A stretch of 64,000 nt of DNA from Rhodopseudomonas sp. BR0M22 (lineage in GTDB: Bacteria; Pseudomonadota; Alphaproteobacteria; Rhizobiales; Xanthobacteraceae). Numbering within the stretch: the stretch's first letter is position 1; the number at the start of each line of letters is the position of its first letter. A model generated the notes under the pieces. The model was not told the DNA's origin. It saw nothing but the letters and a program-made list of their open reading frames with translations, and did not search any database. The stretch lies in assembly GCF_010907035.1 (NCBI RefSeq), contig NZ_QUMK01000013.1, positions 1 to 64,000 of the forward strand. Reading direction: 5' to 3'. The translations under genes and the position numbers were made by a program. Below, piece by piece: positions 20,997 through 30,442 of this stretch.

Positions 20997-21927
20997 GCTG
21001 GCGGGCAAGAAGGTCTTCGTCGCCGGGCACCGAGGCATGGTCGGTGGCGCGCTGGTGCGCCGGCTGGCACGCGAGAACGTCGAGCTGCTGACGGCGGGGC
21101 GCGACGCGGTCGACCTGCGCAACCAGGCGGCGGTCGACGCATGGTTTGCGGCGCATCGGCCGCAGGCGGTGTTCCTGGCCGCCGCCAAGGTCGGCGGTAT
21201 CGTCGCCAACGACACGTTGCGCGGCGAATTCATCTACGACAATCTCGTGATCGCCGCCAACGTGATCCACGCCGCGCACGTCAACGGCGCCGAGAAGCTG
21301 ATGTTTCTCGGCTCGTCCTGCATCTATCCGAAGCTGGCGGCGCAGCCGCTGCGCGAGGAGGCGATGCTGACCGGGCCGCTGGAGCCGACCAACGAGCCCT
21401 ATGCGATTGCCAAGATCGCCGGCATCAAGCTGGCTGAGGCCTATCGCGACCAGTTCGGCGCCGACTTCATCAGCGTGATGCCGACCAATCTGTACGGCCC
21501 CGGCGACAATTATCACCCCGAATACAGCCATGTGGTGCCGGGGCTGATCCGCCGCTTCCACGAAGCCGAGACTTCCGGCGCCACCGAGGTGGCAGTGTGG
21601 GGTACCGGCCGGCCGCGCCGCGAACTCTTGTATGTCGACGATCTCGCCGACGCTTGCGTGCACCTGATGAAGACCTATTCGGAGCGCAGCCTGATCAACG
21701 TCGGCACCGGCGAGGACGTCACCATCGCCGAACTGGCGCGGATCGTCGCCGACGTCGTCGGCTATCGCGGCGCCATGACATTCGACGCCGGCCGCCCCGA
21801 CGGCACCCCGCAAAAACTGCTCGACGTCGGCAAGCTCACGGCGACCGGCTGGCGGGCGCAGACTCCGCTGCGGGAGGGGATTCGGCTGGCGTATGAGGCG
21901 TTCTTGGACGATGTCGTCCAGAGTTGA
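20977..21927 (+). CDS. fcl: GDP-L-fucose synthase
   Basis: Epimerase-reductase that turns the Gmd product into GDP-L-fucose. The 316-residue SDR has [37 protein letters not shown], YxxxK in [41 protein letters not shown] and [19 protein letters not shown]. The start lies inside gmd with an AGGAGG site six bases ahead. The ORF extends upstream in frame but only within gmd. Confidence 0.95.
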   Translation: MAPLPFELAGKKVFVAGHRGMVGGALVRRLARENVELLTAGRDAVDLRNQAAVDAWFAAHRPQAVFLAAAKVGGIVANDTLRGEFIYDNLVIAANVIHAAHVNGAEKLMFLGSSCIYPKLAAQPLREEAMLTGPLEPTNEPYAIAKIAGIKLAEAYRDQFGADFISVMPTNLYGPGDNYHPEYSHVVPGLIRRFHEAETSGATEVAVWGTGRPRRELLYVDDLADACVHLMKTYSERSLINVGTGEDVTIAELARIVADVVGYRGAMTFDAGRPDGTPQKLLDVGKLTATGWRAQTPLREGIRLAYEAFLDDVVQS

Positions 21928-21990
21928 TCGGGGAGAGGCTCCCAAATCCATGCACGGTTTGATCCGGCAGCAAAACGAGGCGGCATCACA

Positions 21991-23010
21991 ATGGCTGTAA
22001 CTGCAATGCCTTTTGATCTTAGCGGGAGGCGCGTTTGGGTCGCCGGGCATCGCGGCATGCTGGGATCCGCGATCGCGCGGCGTCTGGCCTCGGAGCACTG
22101 TGAGATCATCACTGTGGATCGGGACGAACTGGATCTCCGCCGGCAGCAGCCTGTGGAGGATTGGATGCGCGCCAATCGTCCCGACGTTGTGATGCTAGCG
22201 GCTGCACGGGTCGGTGGTGTCCAGGCCAACAGCCGTTACCCTGCCAATTTCCTGTCAGATAATCTGGCGATCCAGAACAATGTCATCCGTGCTGCTGCCG
22301 AAGCCGGTGTTGCTAAGCTCGTTTTCGTCAGTTCATCTTGCGTCTATCCGCGGCTGGCCGATCAGCCAATCGACGAGGATGCATTGCTGACCGGGTTGCT
22401 CGAGCCGACCAACCGCTGGTACGGCATCGCCAAGATCGCCGGTATGCTCGAATGCGCGGCTTTTAGAGAGCAGCATGGCTGCGACTTCATTTCTGCGGTT
22501 CCCGGCAATTTGTTCGGGCCTGGCGACTATTTCGACACCGAGAACTCCCATGTGATCCCCGCATTCCTGCGTCGCTTCCATGACGCAACGGTATCCAAGG
22601 CGGATGTTGTCACCGTGTGGGGTTCAGGCAGTGCGCGGCGGGAATTTGTCTATGTCGACGAGTGTGCGGACGCGCTGGTCTTTCTGCTGAAGTCGTATTC
22701 TTCGGGCGAGATCGTCAACATTGGCAGCGGTGTTGACGTTTCGATCCGCGAACTTGCCGAACTCGTTGCCGAGGTTACTAGTTATCGTGGTCGTATCGAG
22801 TTCGACACGACGCGGCCCGAGGGCGCCCCGCGGCGCCTGCTCAGCACGGAGCGTCTATCGCAACTGGGGTGGCGCTCGCGCCTCAGCTTGCGCGAGGGCC
22901 TCGACCGAACCTACAAATGGTTCCTCGAAAGCCACGATGCGGGAGCCTTGCTGCGAGGCTACGGTGCCGACAGCGCCAGCCGCGATGTCGGCAAGCTCCA
23001 GTCGACTTAA
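21991..23010 (+). CDS. Second GDP-L-fucose synthase-like protein
   Basis: A 339-residue paralogue of the gene just upstream: VAGHRGMLGSAIARRL, AAARVGGVQANSR, VSSSCVYPR, catalytic YxxxK in RWYGIAKIAG, GPGDYFDTENSHVIPAFLRRFHDA and WGSGSARREFVYVDECADA. It keeps the catalytic Tyr and Lys but changes the YAIAK context and carries a longer C-terminal tail. Base composition and codon choice look less GC-biased than the first copy, suggesting separate acquisition rather than recent duplication. It may reduce a related 4-keto sugar. Confidence 0.85.
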   Translation: MAVTAMPFDLSGRRVWVAGHRGMLGSAIARRLASEHCEIITVDRDELDLRRQQPVEDWMRANRPDVVMLAAARVGGVQANSRYPANFLSDNLAIQNNVIRAAAEAGVAKLVFVSSSCVYPRLADQPIDEDALLTGLLEPTNRWYGIAKIAGMLECAAFREQHGCDFISAVPGNLFGPGDYFDTENSHVIPAFLRRFHDATVSKADVVTVWGSGSARREFVYVDECADALVFLLKSYSSGEIVNIGSGVDVSIRELAELVAEVTSYRGRIEFDTTRPEGAPRRLLSTERLSQLGWRSRLSLREGLDRTYKWFLESHDAGALLRGYGADSASRDVGKLQST

Positions 23011-23011
23011 T

Positions 23012-24220
23012 TTAGGTGTCAGCCTGCGGCGGCGCCAGAAGCGCCTCCACTCGCGACAGGAAGTCCGCACCGGCTCGCCCCGGGTGAAATAGTTGCATGT
23101 AAGCGGTTCGCCCTGCCTCGCCGATTCTCTGGCTCCAGTCCGGATCGGCGAAAGCCCGCTCCATGCGCGCCACGAAAGACTTTCCGTCATGGCCTAACGC
23201 GCACGTCTCGCCGTCGATCAACGCCGGATTCCCGAGTGCGACATTGGCGTGCGCGATCACAAGGGCTCCTTGGCTGAGGGCGTACAGCACGCGCGTTCGG
23301 TTTCCCACTGGGACGTCGATCGGGACGAGGACGCCATGGCACCCGGCAAGCGTTGCGGGGAGATCCTCGACGAAACCGATCCTGACGAACTCCGGCTTGT
23401 CCGCAATCGCCACCGAGAACCATTCCGGCAAATGCCCTCGTCCGGCAATCAGGATCTGGAAACCACCCTGTCCCCAGAGGCCGATGAGTCGTCGATAAAC
23501 TTCGGCGACCATGAAGTGCAAAGCGGAACGCGAACCCAGCCCGACCAGATTGCCGAAGAACATGAAGGTGGGCGTCGCCGGTTTCGGTGACGGATCGGAT
23601 GGCGGGTCGTCTACCGGCCACGGATATGGGCGATAGCCGTGGTTTCGAAGGCCGAGCCCCGCGATCTGCGCGACCGACGATTCCGCCGAGACGATCACTT
23701 CGTCGTAGTCGGCCAGGACTTTCGCGTAGACGTGCCGCCAGTTACGCGCGGCGAGCCAGAATTTTGCGAATGACAGGAGTCGCCAGGGCCGCTCCTGCAG
23801 GCCGTACAGGCCATGATAGTAGGTGGTTTGGAAGTTCAGGTCACCGAGCCAAGCAAGCTTTCGGCGGGACGGAATTGATGCGGCGACCCACGCCGGGACA
23901 ATATCGAAGGCGATTACCAAGTCCGCTCGGAATTTCGTGGCTCGCTCGATCGCGCGGGAGCAACCAGACAGATCGATCGTGTGTGCCCGTGGGCCCTGGT
24001 CGACGAATTTCCGTGTCGTTACCGTGACAATTTCGTAGTGCGGGCTCTCAACGGTGGTGCGGTAGCTCTCCAGGGCGGGCCCCGCCGCGGCCGAATCGCC
24101 CTCCAGCAGAACGATGTGAAGGATATCGAATCCGGCCCGCCGAAGCGGCTCGATAAAATTATAGATGATGACGAGACTTGCTCCTTCGCGGGGGTGCGGA
24201 ACGCCCAGCGAACAAATCAC
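23012..24220 (-). CDS. GT-B-fold glycosyltransferase-like protein
   Basis: About 402 residues from a GTG start (reading VICSLGVPHPREG); the frame continues to a TTG at 24304, but those residues look unstructured. The C-terminal part has FMFFGNLVGLGSRSALHF, ILIAGRGHLPEWF, the VLVPIDVPVGNRTRVLYALSQGALVIAH region and DPDWSQRIGEAGR, as in GT4-like enzymes. It converges with the second fcl, one base apart. Substrate unknown; start uncertain. Confidence 0.7.
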   Translation of the reverse strand: MICSLGVPHPREGASLVIIYNFIEPLRRAGFDILHIVLLEGDSAAAGPALESYRTTVESPHYEIVTVTTRKFVDQGPRAHTIDLSGCSRAIERATKFRADLVIAFDIVPAWVAASIPSRRKLAWLGDLNFQTTYYHGLYGLQERPWRLLSFAKFWLAARNWRHVYAKVLADYDEVIVSAESSVAQIAGLGLRNHGYRPYPWPVDDPPSDPSPKPATPTFMFFGNLVGLGSRSALHFMVAEVYRRLIGLWGQGGFQILIAGRGHLPEWFSVAIADKPEFVRIGFVEDLPATLAGCHGVLVPIDVPVGNRTRVLYALSQGALVIAHANVALGNPALIDGETCALGHDGKSFVARMERAFADPDWSQRIGEAGRTAYMQLFHPGRAGADFLSRVEALLAPPQADT

Positions 24221-24376
24221 GACACGCCGATGATTGGTCAAGCCGCGCCTCCAGCGCTCGAATTGCGGCCGGCCGCGCAGTCGGACCGAGCCCCCGAGGC
24301 GCAATTTGACTTGATGTCCGCGGGATTGTTTGCGAGGAACGGCGCCTCAAAACTCAATCTATCTGGTCCGGGTTCA

Positions 24377-25387
24377 ATGAAGCAAGCGATTATCGTAACG
24401 TCGATTAATGCACCGAATCCGGTGATGAAAGCGATCGCGAAGGATGCGAACCCGGCCGGCTTTGATTTCATAGTCGTCGGCGACACCAAGTCGCCGAGCG
24501 GGTTTTCGATCGATGGGTGCTCATTCCTGAGTATTGCTGATCAACTTGCGTCCGGCCTGAAGTACGCGGAGATGGCGCCCACCGCGTGTTACGCGCGTAA
24601 GAATGTCGGCTACCTGACCGCGATCAGTCGCGGTGCCGAGATGATCACCGAAACCGACGATGACAACTATCCGAGGCCGCAATATTTTGCCGAACGCAGC
24701 CGCAAGCTGCGTGCGCGAGCGATGTCAAATGCCGGTTGGGTAAATGCCTACAGCTACTTCTCGGACAGCAACATCTGGCCGCGCGGTCTCCCGCTGGATC
24801 AAATTCTGAAGCCCGTTCCGCCGTGGGAGTCACTCGAACTGTCCGACATCGACAGCCCGATCCAACAGGGCCTCGCGGACGAAAATCCCGATGTTGATGC
24901 GGTGTATCGGCTGATTTTACCGCTACCACAGAATTTTCGCACCGATCGCGTGGTGGCGTTCGGACCGGGCTCTTGGTGCCCGTTCAATAGCCAGAATACG
25001 AGCTGGTGGCCCGACGCCTTCCCGCTGATGTACCTGCCTGCCTACTGCAACTTCCGAGTCACCGATATCTGGCGCAGCATGATTGCCCAGCGGATTGCCT
25101 GGGAAAACGGCTGGCACATTCTGTTTCACGGTCCCACGGTCTGGCAGGATCGTAACGAGCACGACCTGATGAAGGATTTCGAGGACGAGATCCCAGGGTA
25201 TCTGCACAATCACCGCATACGGACGATGCTTGAGAACCTCCCGATCTCGGGCGGGCTGGACAATCTCGTTCACGATCTACATCGCTGCTATGAGGCGTTG
25301 GTGACCGCGGGGTTAGTGGGAGCACAGGAAATCCCACTGCTCGAAGCGTGGATCGCTGACATCGACCGGGTTCGTAAGGCGAAATGA
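24377..25387 (+). CDS. STELLO-like glycosyltransferase (DUF288 type)
   Basis: A 336-residue protein opening with MKQAIIVTSINAPNPVM and carrying TETDDDNYPRPQYFAE (an acidic DxD-like motif), FGPGSWCPFNSQNTSWW and RVTDIWRSMIAQRIAWENGWHILFHGP. These match the STELLO/DUF288 family, best known from plant Golgi proteins near cellulose synthase. It has no signal peptide. It sits divergent from the GT-like gene at 23012, with 156 bases between. Likely a glycan-related enzyme; no precise function can be given. Confidence 0.7.
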   Translation: MKQAIIVTSINAPNPVMKAIAKDANPAGFDFIVVGDTKSPSGFSIDGCSFLSIADQLASGLKYAEMAPTACYARKNVGYLTAISRGAEMITETDDDNYPRPQYFAERSRKLRARAMSNAGWVNAYSYFSDSNIWPRGLPLDQILKPVPPWESLELSDIDSPIQQGLADENPDVDAVYRLILPLPQNFRTDRVVAFGPGSWCPFNSQNTSWWPDAFPLMYLPAYCNFRVTDIWRSMIAQRIAWENGWHILFHGPTVWQDRNEHDLMKDFEDEIPGYLHNHRIRTMLENLPISGGLDNLVHDLHRCYEALVTAGLVGAQEIPLLEAWIADIDRVRKAK

Positions 25388-25441
25388 TAGCGTGCCGTCG
25401 ACGGCGTAGTCCCTCGTCAGGGATTTGCAGGGGGTTTTAGA

Positions 25442-25804
25442 ATGGGATCGCGCAGTTGGCAGGATCGCCTCCGGCAGGCTCTGCCGCCTCGCTACGAGAA
25501 GCTGCCCGAGCGCTACAAGATGATCGCGCGGCGGATCTTTGCGGTGCTGCAGGCGCCGTTGCTGTCGCCGCGGGCGCGGTGGGTTCGAGATTCCTATCTC
25601 GAGCACGTTGCCCAAGAGCGCAAGTTTCTGTTCCTGTGCATGGCCCGCTTCGCTAACGTCAATCGCCCGATCGACGGTTATTACATGGAGTTCGGCTGCT
25701 TCGGTGCGGGCACGATGAGGCTCGCCTACGACAACTTCCACTACCTAACCTGCTTGCTGGTGTCGTTTGTCTGCGTTGCCGCGCCCCGGCCCAGCGCAGC
25801 ATGA
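25442..25804 (+). pseudogene. Truncated TylF-like methyltransferase
   Basis: A 120-residue ORF whose first 104 residues look like the start of a TylF/macrocin-type methyltransferase: a basic helical N-terminus, then YYMEFGCFGAGTMRLAYDNFHYL, which is motif I of the family. The text then changes to an unrelated 17-residue tail (TCLLVSFVCVAAPRPS), so motif II onward is gone. The stop overlaps the flippase ATG by four bases. This is best read as a gene remnant left by a deletion or recombination at about 25754; the product should be inactive. Confidence 0.65.
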
Positions 25805-27261
25805 ATCTTCTCGCCGCAGTACGCGGTCACTTCGCAGGGCGCGTGCTGCTGTTTCTCGGGGCCACGGCGTTGCAGGCGCTGCTGGCGGTGGCGATTCTGC
25901 CGCTTACTACGCTCAAGCTGACGGCTGCCGATTTCGGCTATTTCGCTCTATTGATGTCGGTCACCGCATTCGCTAACGCGATCGGGGATGGCGGCGGGGC
26001 GCTCGCGCTGCCGGCGCATTACGGTGTCGAGTCGGCCGCCGAGCGGCGGCGGATGATCGCCAGCTTCTTTGTGGTCTCGCTGGGGCTGAGCACGGCGTTG
26101 GCGGTATTGTTTGTGGCGGCGTGGCCTTTGGTGGAACCCTATCTGATTGGCTCCGATGCGGGGGACTATTCGTGGCTTACCGAAATCCTGGCTGCGACGA
26201 TCATCCCTCTGCGGTCGGTGACGATGCTGGCGACCACGGTGTTCTCGGTCAGCGGCCGCGGCAATGCGATCGCGGCGCAGATCGCCGCACAGGCAATCGG
26301 GACGTTTGCCGGCACGCTGGTCTGCCTGTTCGGTCTCGACCTTGGCCCGACATCACTGTTCGCCGGTGCGGTGATCGGGCAGCTCGCCTCGCTTGCAATT
26401 GCGGGGCTCGCGCTCGGCGTCCAGCCGTGGACACGGCCGAGCGCGCACTGGCTGGGGGTGGTCTGGCGTCATGCGCCGACGGCGGCGTTCACCGGCGTTA
26501 CCGACGGCCTCCGTGGGGTCGGTGAGAACGCCGTGATTGCAGGAAATGTCGGCGTGGCGTCGGTCGGCTTCTACAACCACGCGCGTCTGTATTACGGACT
26601 GCAAATGAACGTCACCAATGCCTTCTCTCACAATCTTTGGTCCGTTTCACTGGCCGAGGCGCGAGACGCCGAGAGTGGGTTTCGCAGGACCGGTGAGGTC
26701 TGGATGTTGGTGCATATTCTGATCTCGCTGTTCGGAATCGGATTCGCCTTCTTCGGAAGGGAGTTTGTTGCCCTCCTGACGAATGATCGGCTGACCGCGG
26801 CAGCGCCGTTGGTGCCGTGGCTCGCGGTGCTGCTGCTGATTCATGTCTCGGGGCGCGCGCAGAACGCGTTGGTTTATGCGGAGGGGGCCGGCCCGGCTGT
26901 CAGCCGGGTTCGGGCCGGGCTGTCGCTGTTGGCGCTGGCCGCTCTACCGGTGGTGGTCGGCAAGGCGTTTGGCTACGGCCTTTCGCTGGGAATTTCTGGG
27001 GTGATCGCGGTCCTGATCGTCGAAGCCATCGCGTTCCGGCTGTATCTACGCTGGAAAAGCACAACATTCGGTCGCCGGATCGAGTTCCAGGACCGGTGGG
27101 TGATCGGCGGAATCGTGTTGACTATTGCTGTTTGGCTTCTTAACGCGGAGGCTTCCGTGAGCGTAGCGCTGCGTGGCGTAATTTTTGCGGTAATGGTTCT
27201 CGGTATTCTGGCGCTTGAACGCGCACGGTTCGCTGACCTGTTAAGGACACTTCGCCTTTAG
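25801..27261 (+). CDS. wzx: Wzx-type polysaccharide flippase
   Basis: A 486-residue integral membrane protein with about 12 hydrophobic segments spread over its whole length, beginning at FLGATALQALLAVAILPL, in the arrangement of the MATE/MOP-superfamily polysaccharide exporters. It would move lipid-linked oligosaccharide units across the inner membrane. It overlaps the end of the truncated methyltransferase by four bases and is followed by a small tandem repeat at its stop codon. The assignment rests on topology and neighbours. Confidence 0.8.
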   Translation: MNLLAAVRGHFAGRVLLFLGATALQALLAVAILPLTTLKLTAADFGYFALLMSVTAFANAIGDGGGALALPAHYGVESAAERRRMIASFFVVSLGLSTALAVLFVAAWPLVEPYLIGSDAGDYSWLTEILAATIIPLRSVTMLATTVFSVSGRGNAIAAQIAAQAIGTFAGTLVCLFGLDLGPTSLFAGAVIGQLASLAIAGLALGVQPWTRPSAHWLGVVWRHAPTAAFTGVTDGLRGVGENAVIAGNVGVASVGFYNHARLYYGLQMNVTNAFSHNLWSVSLAEARDAESGFRRTGEVWMLVHILISLFGIGFAFFGREFVALLTNDRLTAAAPLVPWLAVLLLIHVSGRAQNALVYAEGAGPAVSRVRAGLSLLALAALPVVVGKAFGYGLSLGISGVIAVLIVEAIAFRLYLRWKSTTFGRRIEFQDRWVIGGIVLTIAVWLLNAEASVSVALRGVIFAVMVLGILALERARFADLLRTLRL

Positions 27262-27296
27262 CTGCCAACGATACCTATAGCTGCCAAATATACCTA
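27259..27296. repeat. 19-bp tandem repeat at the end of wzx
   Basis: Two adjacent 19-base units (TAGCTGCCAACGATACCTA and TAGCTGCCAAATATACCTA) differ at two positions. The first unit begins at the flippase stop codon TAG. Confidence 0.7.
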
Positions 27297-27350
27297 TCCG
27301 CCACGCGATCATGCTGTGGCTGTACCAGATTGTGAAATGGCGAGTCATTG

Positions 27351-28139
27351 ATGACGGACATTCGGGAAGCAGCCGAAGCAGCGGCCGAGATTTTGCTCAA
27401 CGGCGGCTATGTCGAGCGCTGGGTCGAGGGCGCAATCTTTCCGTGCGAGATGGCGTTCTTTATCGCTGTCTGCAGCTTGGCGGGCGTCGACCGGGTGATC
27501 GAGTCCGGCCGCCAGGACGGCTATTCGACCGAGATTCTCGGTGATTGGGCCAGCCAGAACGGCCGCCAGATCGCTTCGGTCGATCTGGAGCACGACGCAG
27601 CGCGCGCCGCCGCCTGCCGTCAACGGCTGGCACACCTGCCGATCCAGTTGGTCAAGGGCAGTGCTTATGAGGAGTTTGGCCGACTGGCGCGCGACGGTGT
27701 GGGGCGTCGGCTCGCGTTGATTACCGACGGTCCGAAGGGGTGGCCGGCGATTTCGATGATGGCTGCCGCAACCGACGATCGTGTCCAGGTCGTTGCTCTG
27801 CACAATCTCAATCCCGGCACTGGAGGGCGCGAACTTTTCGAACGGCTGGGAGGTCAGCAGTCGTTCCATGAAGCGGCTCTGAAGGATCCAGGTCCGCGGT
27901 GGCGGGAACTCAAGGCGAGGGAGATTGCGTTCGCCGGTGATACCGCCGCGCGCTCGCTGGAGACATCCTCGCTCGGCGTGCTTCGACTCGACGACACTAA
28001 TCGGTCGCTTCTTAGGAATGCTTGGCGCAGCGAATTTGGGCTGCACCAGCCGGTAATGGTCAGAGCGCTGTGGCAACTCGGCGCCTATGCGGCTGCTACC
28101 AAGCTCTACGGACTGTCCTACCGGCTGCTGCGGCGCTGA
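27351..28139 (+). CDS. Hypothetical Rossmann-fold, methyltransferase-like protein
   Basis: A 262-residue protein from the ATG at 27351. The stretch VDRVIESGRQDGYSTEIL followed by IASVDLEHDAARAAACRQRL resembles the first strands of a class I SAM-methyltransferase fold, and LITDGPKGWPAISMM may be the motif II region, but the glycine-rich loop is weak. No strong ribosome binding site is visible. It lies between wzx and neuB and is probably part of the sugar locus. Function cannot be stated. Confidence 0.6.
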   Translation: MTDIREAAEAAAEILLNGGYVERWVEGAIFPCEMAFFIAVCSLAGVDRVIESGRQDGYSTEILGDWASQNGRQIASVDLEHDAARAAACRQRLAHLPIQLVKGSAYEEFGRLARDGVGRRLALITDGPKGWPAISMMAAATDDRVQVVALHNLNPGTGGRELFERLGGQQSFHEAALKDPGPRWRELKAREIAFAGDTAARSLETSSLGVLRLDDTNRSLLRNAWRSEFGLHQPVMVRALWQLGAYAAATKLYGLSYRLLRR

Positions 28140-28273
28140 GATGGAATGACGTCCGTCGGGGAGGCGTCTCACGCTCGACGGTGGCGTCTGTGGCCGTCCT
28201 TGATCAACCCTCCGCTCTTCGATATGTCACTGTGCTATCATCGATTTCTACCGCGAACGCGCGAGGTTGGATC

Positions 28274-29272
28274 GTGGGCCCCCAAGTTCCCTATGTGATT
28301 GCCGAGATCGGCTCCGTCCACGACGGCTCGTTCGGAAATGCCTGTCGGCTGATCGAGGCGGCGGCCGATTGCGGCGCCGACGCGGTGAAGTTCCAGACCC
28401 ATATCGCCGAGGCCGAGACCCTGCTCGACGCGCCGTCGCCGTCATATTTCTCGGCCGAGCCGCGCGCGGATTACTTTCGCCGCACCGGGTTTTCAACCGA
28501 GCAGTGGCTGCGCCTTGCCGCGGTGGCTGCGGCCGCCAAGGTCGACTTTCTGTCGTCGCCGTTCTCGCTGGAGGCCGTCGATCTGCTCGAGCAGGTTGGG
28601 ATCGGCGCCTACAAGGTGCCGTCCGGTGAAGTCAGCAACGTACCGCTACTGGAGCGGATCGCCCGCACCGGCAAGCCGATCTTCCTGTCGTCGGGAATGA
28701 GCAGCTGGGCTGAGCTCGACGCCGCGGTCGCCGCTTGCCACGGGGGTGGACAAGTCACCCTGCTGCAATGCACCTCGGCCTACCCCTGTCCGCCTGAGAA
28801 GGTCGGGCTCAACGTGATGGTCGAGATGGCGAGCCGCTACAAACTGCCTGTTGGTTATTCGGACCACACCATGGGCTTTGCGGCGCCGATCGCCGCGGTG
28901 GCGCTCGGTGCAACTGTGATCGAAAAGCACTTTACCTTCTCGCGGCTGATGTACGGTAGCGACGCCAAGCACAGCATGGAGCCGGATCAGTTCCGGCTGT
29001 TGTGCCGCGAGCTGAAGGACGCCGGTAGGATGATGGCGAGCGAGGTCGACAAGAATGATCTGTCGGCGGTCACCGACATGAAGCTGATCTTCGAAAAGAG
29101 CATCGTCGCCGCCGCCGAACTGCCCGCCGGCACCGAGATTGCCGAGAGCCATCTCGCCTTCAAGAAGCCGGGCGACGGCATTCCGGCTGCGAAATACCGC
29201 GACCTGATCGGTCGGCGGGTCGTCAACGCGGTTCCTCGGGACCACAAGTTTTCCCTGGAGGATTTCGCGTGA
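28274..29272 (+). CDS. neuB: N-acetylneuraminate synthase family protein
   Basis: NeuB condenses phosphoenolpyruvate with an N-acetylmannosamine-type sugar to make a nonulosonic acid. The 332-residue protein has the TIM-barrel blocks YVIAEIGSVHDGSFGNACRLI, ADAVKFQTH, YKVPSGEVSNVPLLE, LLQCTSAYPCPPEKVGL, VGYSDHTMG and VIEKHFTFSRLMYGSDAKHSM, and a C-terminal SAF domain (SIVAAAELPAGTEI to GRRVVNAV). I chose the GTG just before the first strand; the open frame continues upstream. Its stop overlaps the neuC start (GTGA). Confidence 0.9.
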   Translation: MGPQVPYVIAEIGSVHDGSFGNACRLIEAAADCGADAVKFQTHIAEAETLLDAPSPSYFSAEPRADYFRRTGFSTEQWLRLAAVAAAAKVDFLSSPFSLEAVDLLEQVGIGAYKVPSGEVSNVPLLERIARTGKPIFLSSGMSSWAELDAAVAACHGGGQVTLLQCTSAYPCPPEKVGLNVMVEMASRYKLPVGYSDHTMGFAAPIAAVALGATVIEKHFTFSRLMYGSDAKHSMEPDQFRLLCRELKDAGRMMASEVDKNDLSAVTDMKLIFEKSIVAAAELPAGTEIAESHLAFKKPGDGIPAAKYRDLIGRRVVNAVPRDHKFSLEDFA

Positions 29273-30426
29273 ACAAGAAGAAGATCTGTGTCGTCGTTGG
29301 ATCGCGCGCCAATTACAGTTCGATCAAATCGGCGATGCGGGCGATCAAGGAGCACCCGGCGCTCGAGCTGCAGCTGATCGTCGCCGCTTCGGCGGTACTC
29401 GACCGCTACGGCTCGGTGGTTAACCTGATCGAGAAGGACGGCTTCACCCCTCACGCCCGGGTCACCATGCTGATCGAGGGCGAGACCCCGGCGACGATGG
29501 CGAAATCCACCGGCCTCGGCCTCATCGAGCTGCCGACGCTTTTCGAGCAGCTCGCACCCGACGTCGTGCTGACCGTCGGCGACCGCTTCGAGACCATGGC
29601 CACCACGCTGGCCGCCGCCTACATGAATATTCCAGTCGCTCATACGATGGGCGGCGAGGTCAGCGGCACGATCGACGAGAGCATCCGCCACGCCGTCACC
29701 AAATTCGCGCACATCCATTTTCCGGCGAGCCCCGGCGCGCGCGACCGCATCATCAAGCTCGGCGAACTGCCGCAGCACGTCCACCTCGTCGGCTGCCCGC
29801 GCATCGATCTGGTCGCCGATATTCTGAAGAACTCGAACTGTACCATCAGCGAGCAATTGTTCGATATCGGCGTCGGCGAGCGGTTTCCGGTCGACGAACC
29901 GTTCGTGCTGATCTCGCAGCATCCCGTCACCACCGAGTACGGCAGCGGCGAGGCGCAGATCACCATGACGCTGGAAGCGGTGCGCGAGCAGGGCCTCGCC
30001 GCGATCGTGCTGTGGCCGAATGCAGACGCCGGCTCGGACGATATCTCGCGCGGCATCCGCAAATGGCGCGAGCGCAAGCTCGACGACCGCATGCACTTCT
30101 TCAAGAACCTGCCGATCGACGTCTACGTCAATTTGATGCGAGCGACCGCATGTCTGATCGGCAACTCCTCGAGCGGCATTCGGGAGGGCGCCTATATCGG
30201 CACGCCGGTGGTCAACATCGGCACCCGCCAGAACATGCGCGACCGCGGCGAGAACGTCATCGAGGTGCCTTACGACAAGAAGCAGATCAGCGACGCGATC
30301 GCCCGGCAGGTCAAGCACGGCCGCTACGCGATGAACCCGCTGTACGGCGACGGCAGCGCTGGCCGCAAGATCGCCGACCTGCTCGCGACCGAGCAGGTGG
30401 ATGTCCAGAAGTGCATCACCTACTGA
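29269..30426 (+). CDS. neuC: UDP-N-acetylglucosamine 2-epimerase (hydrolysing)
   Basis: NeuC converts UDP-GlcNAc (or a derivative) to ManNAc-type sugar and UDP, feeding neuB. The 385-residue protein begins at a GTG overlapping the neuB stop and shows VVVGSRANYSSIKSAM, LTVGDRFETMATTLAAAYMNI, HTMGGEVSGTIDESIRHAVTK, HLVGCPRIDLV, and the C-terminal GNSSSGIREGAYIGTPVVNIG and R-x-R/N block. This hydrolysing type points to a sialic or legionaminic-type sugar rather than pseudaminic acid. Second gene of the neuBCA operon. Confidence 0.92.
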   Translation: MNKKKICVVVGSRANYSSIKSAMRAIKEHPALELQLIVAASAVLDRYGSVVNLIEKDGFTPHARVTMLIEGETPATMAKSTGLGLIELPTLFEQLAPDVVLTVGDRFETMATTLAAAYMNIPVAHTMGGEVSGTIDESIRHAVTKFAHIHFPASPGARDRIIKLGELPQHVHLVGCPRIDLVADILKNSNCTISEQLFDIGVGERFPVDEPFVLISQHPVTTEYGSGEAQITMTLEAVREQGLAAIVLWPNADAGSDDISRGIRKWRERKLDDRMHFFKNLPIDVYVNLMRATACLIGNSSSGIREGAYIGTPVVNIGTRQNMRDRGENVIEVPYDKKQISDAIARQVKHGRYAMNPLYGDGSAGRKIADLLATEQVDVQKCITY

Positions 30427-30442
30427 CGATGAGAGCGCGACG

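Noticed and set aside
27259-27296. Start of a CRISPR or longer satellite array
   Set aside because: Only two adjacent units occur, with no spacers and no further copies nearby.
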